Of a DNA stretch of 64,000 bases, positions 62,107 to 64,000 are shown one piece after another (position 1 is the first letter of the stretch; every line of letters starts with the position of its first letter). This DNA comes from Eulemur rufifrons (taxonomy: Eukaryota > Chordata > Mammalia > Primates > Lemuridae). Made by a program: the position numbers and the translations under genes. The DNA is taken from contig NC_090989.1 of the NCBI RefSeq assembly GCF_041146395.1, positions 249,974,843 through 250,038,842 of the forward strand, read 5' to 3'. The notes under the pieces were generated by a model. It searched no databases and was not told the origin of the DNA. It saw only the letters and a program-made list of their open reading frames with translations.

Positions 62107-62845
62107 CTTTAAATTAATAAATTTCATCATTAAAAATGTTGCTTTTAATAGAAAGTGTTTATCATACTCAACAACATTCATTTTTTAATTCTTTTAGCAT
62201 ATTTACAAATTTTTAATCAACAGGTATTTTTCCTGTTATATTAAATTTAACTATGTAAGAAATATATGTTTATTTTAACATTCCAGGGATGTTTGCTTAT
62301 AAACTGAGATGCTTGCAGATGTTTACATATAAACTAAGATTTACCTATAAATCCAAGAACAATTTCCAAGGCCCTTCTCTAAGTGATGCCTCAGTCAGGA
62401 CTTTTTATTTGTTTGTTTGTCTGTTTATTTGTCTGTTTGAAAGGGAGAGAATTATAATGGAAAGTAAGCTCCGAAGGATGGTGATTTGATGAAGACTCTG
62501 GGCAGCTCACAGAATGGAAGGAGGGACCACAGGATCTGGGGAGCTCCAGAGTCCCCAGGAACCCTCCTGTTGCCTCCTATTCATCCCCTAGGGAAGGCCT
62601 AGTGACCACCACAAAACACCCAACACCTTACTTTCCCTAACTTCTTCAGACAATTTCCACCCCCTGGTTCTTCCTCTTGCAAAACCTCAAATTCCTCAAC
62701 TCTTCCTGCCTCATCCTTATCCATGCTTTCCTGTCTCAGTTTCCCTCTCCTCCCACCTAGACTGATAGAATAATCTTCCTACCTTCCTCCTTTCTGAAAA
62801 ATTTCCTCCTGTGATAAGTAGGCATGCCTAGCTGAGACCTGCATC
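62107..62845. other. Unannotated DNA, partly pyrimidine-rich
   Basis: A TTTG/TCTG simple repeat at 62405-62440 and a C/T-rich stretch at 62560-62810. No exon seen. Confidence 0.4.
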
Positions 62846-62849
62846 ATCA

Positions 62850-63000
62850 ATAAAATAATTATTTATTATTTATTTATTACATATTTCCTGAGTAACCACT
62901 ATGTAATAGCATTGTGCTAGGGCCTGAGGATTAAACAGAAATAAAAACCACAGGTGTGCAATGGTTCAGTGGGAGAAACAATAATTAAATTCTTGCACAA
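62850..63000 (-). mobile_element. LINE-2 fragment, antisense
   Basis: 'tatttcctgagtaaccactatg', 'cattgtgctagggcctgagg' and 'cagtgggagaaacaataa' match antisense L2 3' text. Confidence 0.65.
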
Positions 63001-63059
63001 AAAGATTATAGCAGAGCCTGCTACTTGTCCTCCAATATAATTTATTTTGTCTTCCATGA

Positions 63060-63410
63060 TAAATGAATTTTATAGGTGCATAATGAACACTCTATTTCTC
63101 AAACTCTCTTGCAGCTGGAAATTATCACACTTTTAAAAGAGAGGAGGATTTGCTCCCTCTTGTTTCCCGCTTCCTGCTGGCAGGTATGTGTAACTGATGG
63201 TTATCTAGGATGATACACAGGAAGTCTATGCCCATGGATAATTGAGTAGCAACATAGGAGAAGCTGTGTCCTTGGATGACCTTGTGCATCAAAGCTGCTC
63301 TGCTAGCTCTGGGACTGCCTACCTATGCACTTTTATACCAAGAGAAACAAGCTTCTCTCTTGTTTAAACTTTTGCTTAAATCTTATTATTTGAGGTCTCT
63401 GTTACATGGA
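63060..63410 (+). mobile_element. Mammal-wide MER/LTR-like repeat, copy B
   Basis: 'ctcaaactctcttgcagctgg', 'gcttcctgctggcagg', 'gctctgggactgcctacc' and 'cttctctcttgtttaaac' match the same family as 26490-26830, with a better preserved right half. Confidence 0.55.
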
Positions 63411-63576
63411 AATGATTAGGTATGTGTACATGTATATACATATACACACAAAAAATATATAGATTAATGTTAACATGTATTTACAAACTGTAATAAATTC
63501 CATGAACATTGAAAAGAGGAAATGCTGACCTAATTTGAAAGATCAAGAACGGTGTTATCCATTCAGTTATTAAAAC

Positions 63577-64000
63577 AGTGATGAAAGAAATTGAAGAAGA
63601 CACAAATAAATAGAAAAGATATCTTGTGTTTAAGTATTGGAAGACTTGATATTGTTAAAATGTCCATACAACCCAAAGTTATCTATAGATTTAATGCAAT
63701 CCCTATCAAAATTCCAATGTGATTTTTCATAGAAATAGAAAAAAATTCACAAATTCATATAGATTCACAAAAGACCACAAATACCTAAACAATCTTGAGC
63801 AAAAAGAACAAAGCTGGAGACATCACACTACCTGACTTCAAAATATATTATAAGACAATTGTAATCAAAACAGCATGGTACTGACATAAAAACAAACTCA
63901 TCAACCAATGGAACTGTATAGAAAGCCCAAAATTAACCCCACATTTATGGTCAGTTGACTTTTGACAAGGGTGCCAAGAATACACAATGGGAAAAGGACA
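63577..64000 (+). mobile_element. 5'-truncated L1 ORF2, runs off the window
   Basis: Plus-strand ORF2 from about 'gaaagaaattgaagaagacac' through 'gatattgttaaaatgtcc', 'tttaatgcaatccctatcaaaa', 'ctacctgacttcaaaatatatt' and 'ggtcagttgacttttgac'. Substitutions and an in-frame TAG near 63612 show it is dead. It is of the older primate L1 type, unlike the lemur L1 at 6173. Confidence 0.9.

Overview
The window is a gene-poor, AT-rich stretch of a primate nuclear genome. The Alu elements point to a lemur. They carry the strepsirrhine form of the right arm (a 'gccgtggcgtcagcctagctcacagc' type motif on the antisense strand). The inter-arm segment reads 'tatggacaactaaaatatata', which I associate with Malagasy lemurs rather than galagos or monkeys and apes. 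The species cannot be named from this sequence. I found no protein-coding exon, tRNA, rRNA or CRISPR that I would defend. The longest open frames are pieces of L1 ORF2 and ORF1 or lie in repeats, and the remaining short frames look like chance.

Layout. 1-6150: a solo MaLR LTR, an antisense Alu, a perfect 32-bp palindrome, and a long LINE-2 3' segment interrupted by an unidentified insert. 6155-10711: a young L1 lacking its 5' end but keeping almost all of ORF2. It is bounded by an 18-bp target-site duplication and interrupted by a younger Alu with its own 14-bp duplication. 10712-20960: old L1, MIR and LTR pieces with two more antisense Alus, one LTR nested inside a MIR. 20965-23276: an antisense L1 carrying an AC microsatellite and a hAT-type DNA transposon. 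23277-30240: L2, Tigger-like, MER-like and AluJ-like repeats, two further probable LTRs and a lemur Alu. 30740-33110: an antisense L1 nested in an older antisense L1. 33751-34288: a solo MLT2-type ERV-L LTR. 34289-43800: L1M, MIR, MER5A and Alu fragments separated by unannotated DNA.

44185-46785 is the most unusual element. It is an L1 copy with a long 5'UTR and most of ORF1, but essentially no ORF2 or 3'UTR, and it lies between 17-bp direct repeats in an older repeat that resumes on the other side. 46803-64000 is again old L1, L2 and MIR sequence with one young Alu. It includes an ancient antisense L1 whose reverse-transcriptase segment lies in the opposite orientation, and a 5'-truncated L1 that runs off the window end.

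There are no genes acting together here; what can be read is a history of insertions. Mammal-wide L2, MIR and L1M came first, then MLT/MaLR LTRs and hAT or Tigger transposons, then lemur-lineage L1s, then lemur Alus. I saw no new defence or metabolic system. The best leads are the ORF2-less L1 with its antisense open frame and the inverted L1M segment.
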